From IMG/VR virus record IMGVR_UViG_3300017963_000635, positions 1 through 28,922 of that record: a DNA stretch of 28,922 bases; one strand, written 5' to 3'. The stretch is from a virus. The notes beneath the pieces were generated by a model, which was not told the DNA's origin, did not search any database, and saw nothing but the letters and a program-made list of their open reading frames with translations. The position numbers and the translations under genes are program-made. Below are positions 27,799 to 28,922 of the stretch, one piece after another. Every line of letters begins with the position of its first letter. Position 1 is the first letter of the stretch.

Positions 27799-28922
27799 TG
27801 CCAAGACTTCAACGGCCAGATAAATACATAGGCCCGGATGTAGATACAATCGCAAGGGTCTCTAGAAGTAGAGCTCCAACAACAGCCGACTATAGAAGGC
27901 CAGAAAACAACAAGTACTATGAAATATCGACCATATGGATGGATGAAACAACAGATACCCCATACATCTTAGTTGATATCACAGCAAACGTCGCTACATG
28001 GAAAACGTTCGGTTCTCCTTCAACAAGTATTGTCTCAACACTTACTGGGGACACAGCTATTACAGTTTCTCCGGATGCAACAGGGGATATCGATCTTTCT
28101 GGAGTCGTTGTAGCTAACGCAACTAACGCAAAACCTTTGTATGTTGATGAGGACGCAGTAAACAATAAGCTAAACTTTCAAGTACAAGTTGCTTCAGATA
28201 TAACAGGGGCGCCAAGTGACAAAAATGATGCTGGTATTTGTAGTTTTAGTGATACTCAATTTGTTGTTGATGCTAATGGTTATGTTACATTGGTAGGAGG
28301 AACAAATCCGCCACCACAAACGTTAACAGGTGATGATGGTGTGTCTGTTGGACCAAATGGAAGCGGTAACATCGATCTTTTGGGTGTGACTGTTGTCAAT
28401 GGAACAAACGGACAGGCTCTCTATACAGATGGAGATACCGCAAGTAATAAGATAGACTTTGAGATTCAGTTGTCTGCTGATAGAACCGGAGCACCAGCAG
28501 ATTCAAAGGATGCCGGTGTTTGTTCTTTCGATGACACTGCCTTTACAGTAGATGCTAATGGATATGTAACTCTTAAGGGTGGAGTAGGTCCAGCTGTTGA
28601 TGCAATCAATGTAGATTCGAATACAGGGCCAGGAACAGATCCTGTTGTTCCAGATGGAACAGGAACATTAACAATGTCTGGAGCTGCTGTAGCGGCTCAT
28701 AGTGTTCCTATAGAAACACATTCTCGCGCCGCTAATGCTCTTAATATTGAAGTTCAAGTTTCAAAGGAATTGAGTGCTGCCCCTGGAGATACAGACGAGG
28801 CTGGTATTTGTTCTTTTGATTCTTCAGGATTTAGCGTTGATTCTGATGGACATGTAACATCTAAAGCTCCTCCAAATAATTTAAGAACGACTCATCTTTT
28901 TGAAGATTATATAAGCGGAACA
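27798..28922 (+). CDS. Second tail fibre, repeat-built, cut by the right edge
   Basis: 375 codons are visible, with no stop before the right edge. After a basic start (MPRLQRPDKYIGPDVDTIAR), residues about 25-72 form the shared module (TTADYRRPENNKYYEISTIW then MDETTDTPYILVDITANVAT). At least three repeats follow, each running from TLTGDTAITVSPDATGDIDL to GICSFSDTQFVVDANGYVTL. The spacing is 282 and then 288 bases. Such alternation of short strands is usual for trimeric fibre shafts, and the receptor-binding tip would lie beyond the window. The ATG shares its A with the preceding TAA, and GGAGGG lies about 8 bases upstream. Confidence 0.75.
   Translation, partial: MPRLQRPDKYIGPDVDTIARVSRSRAPTTADYRRPENNKYYEISTIWMDETTDTPYILVDITANVATWKTFGSPSTSIVSTLTGDTAITVSPDATGDIDLSGVVVANATNAKPLYVDEDAVNNKLNFQVQVASDITGAPSDKNDAGICSFSDTQFVVDANGYVTLVGGTNPPPQTLTGDDGVSVGPNGSGNIDLLGVTVVNGTNGQALYTDGDTASNKIDFEIQLSADRTGAPADSKDAGVCSFDDTAFTVDANGYVTLKGGVGPAVDAINVDSNTGPGTDPVVPDGTGTLTMSGAAVAAHSVPIETHSRAANALNIEVQVSKELSAAPGDTDEAGICSFDSSGFSVDSDGHVTSKAPPNNLRTTHLFEDYISGT

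Noticed and set aside
27798-28922. Diversity-generating retroelement target in the fibres
   Set aside because: No reverse transcriptase and no template/variable repeat pair with adenine-specific differences is visible in the window. The fibre repeats are structural and differ at all kinds of base.

Overview
This window is part of the genome of a tailed phage (or prophage), AT-rich, carrying a complete short-tailed (podovirus-type) head and packaging module. The P22-type portal, N4-gp56-type major coat protein, glutamine-rich ejection-type proteins and large fibres, with no tape measure, sheath or major tail tube, point to that morphology. A small lipoprotein with a clear lipobox suggests a Gram-negative (diderm) host. 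I do not recognise the phage, and its name and host cannot be fixed from this window. Both ends cut through genes.

Layout. (1) 1-2114, leftward: early recombination operon with an acidic ORF, an ERF-type annealing protein, a tiny basic protein, a YqaJ/lambda-type exonuclease and a hexapeptide-repeat protein cut by the left edge. Several of these overlap by ATGA. (2) 2116-2163: a symmetrical bidirectional promoter. (3) 2186-4627, rightward: a ribbon-helix-helix regulator, a winged-helix-like ORF broken by an amber codon, a highly structured non-coding element, two winged-helix replication genes with near-identical leaders, and a Cse60-like ORF. (4) 4776-5390, leftward: three small acidic/Cys-rich ORFs from a promoter related to the one at 2116-2163. 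(5) 5539-8958, rightward: small terminase, an inserted metallophosphoesterase, large terminase (apparently with an AUU start) and four small ORFs, then a terminator. (6) 9029-15221: portal, a small basic ORF overlapping the portal 3' end, scaffold-like protein, major capsid gene split by a group I intron that carries a LAGLIDADG endonuclease, and an FCCH-domain virion protein, closed by a terminator. (7) 15364-23750: a free-standing HNH nuclease, small conserved ORFs, head-tail adaptor-like protein, lipoprotein, tail/stabilisation protein and three ejection-type proteins. (8) 23842-25067, leftward: a moron-like cassette of ribbon-helix-helix regulator, P63C-domain protein and small membrane protein, between operator-like palindromes and an AT-rich hairpin. 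(9) 25160-28922, rightward: two repeat-built tail fibres and three small ORFs between them.

How it works together: ERF and the exonuclease form a two-component recombination system. The winged-helix proteins probably open the phage origin, for which the inverted-repeat element just upstream is a candidate. Terminase, portal, scaffold and coat build and fill the head. The adaptor, stabilisation, ejection and fibre proteins form the tail and the DNA-delivery apparatus.

The best candidates for undescribed biology are the structured element at 2763-2914, the palindromic shared -10 promoter at 2116-2163, the amplified winged-helix genes with a duplicated leader, and the P63C cassette. The intron in the coat gene and the AUU-start terminase are unusual but explicable. 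No tRNA, CRISPR array, integrase or reverse transcriptase was seen.
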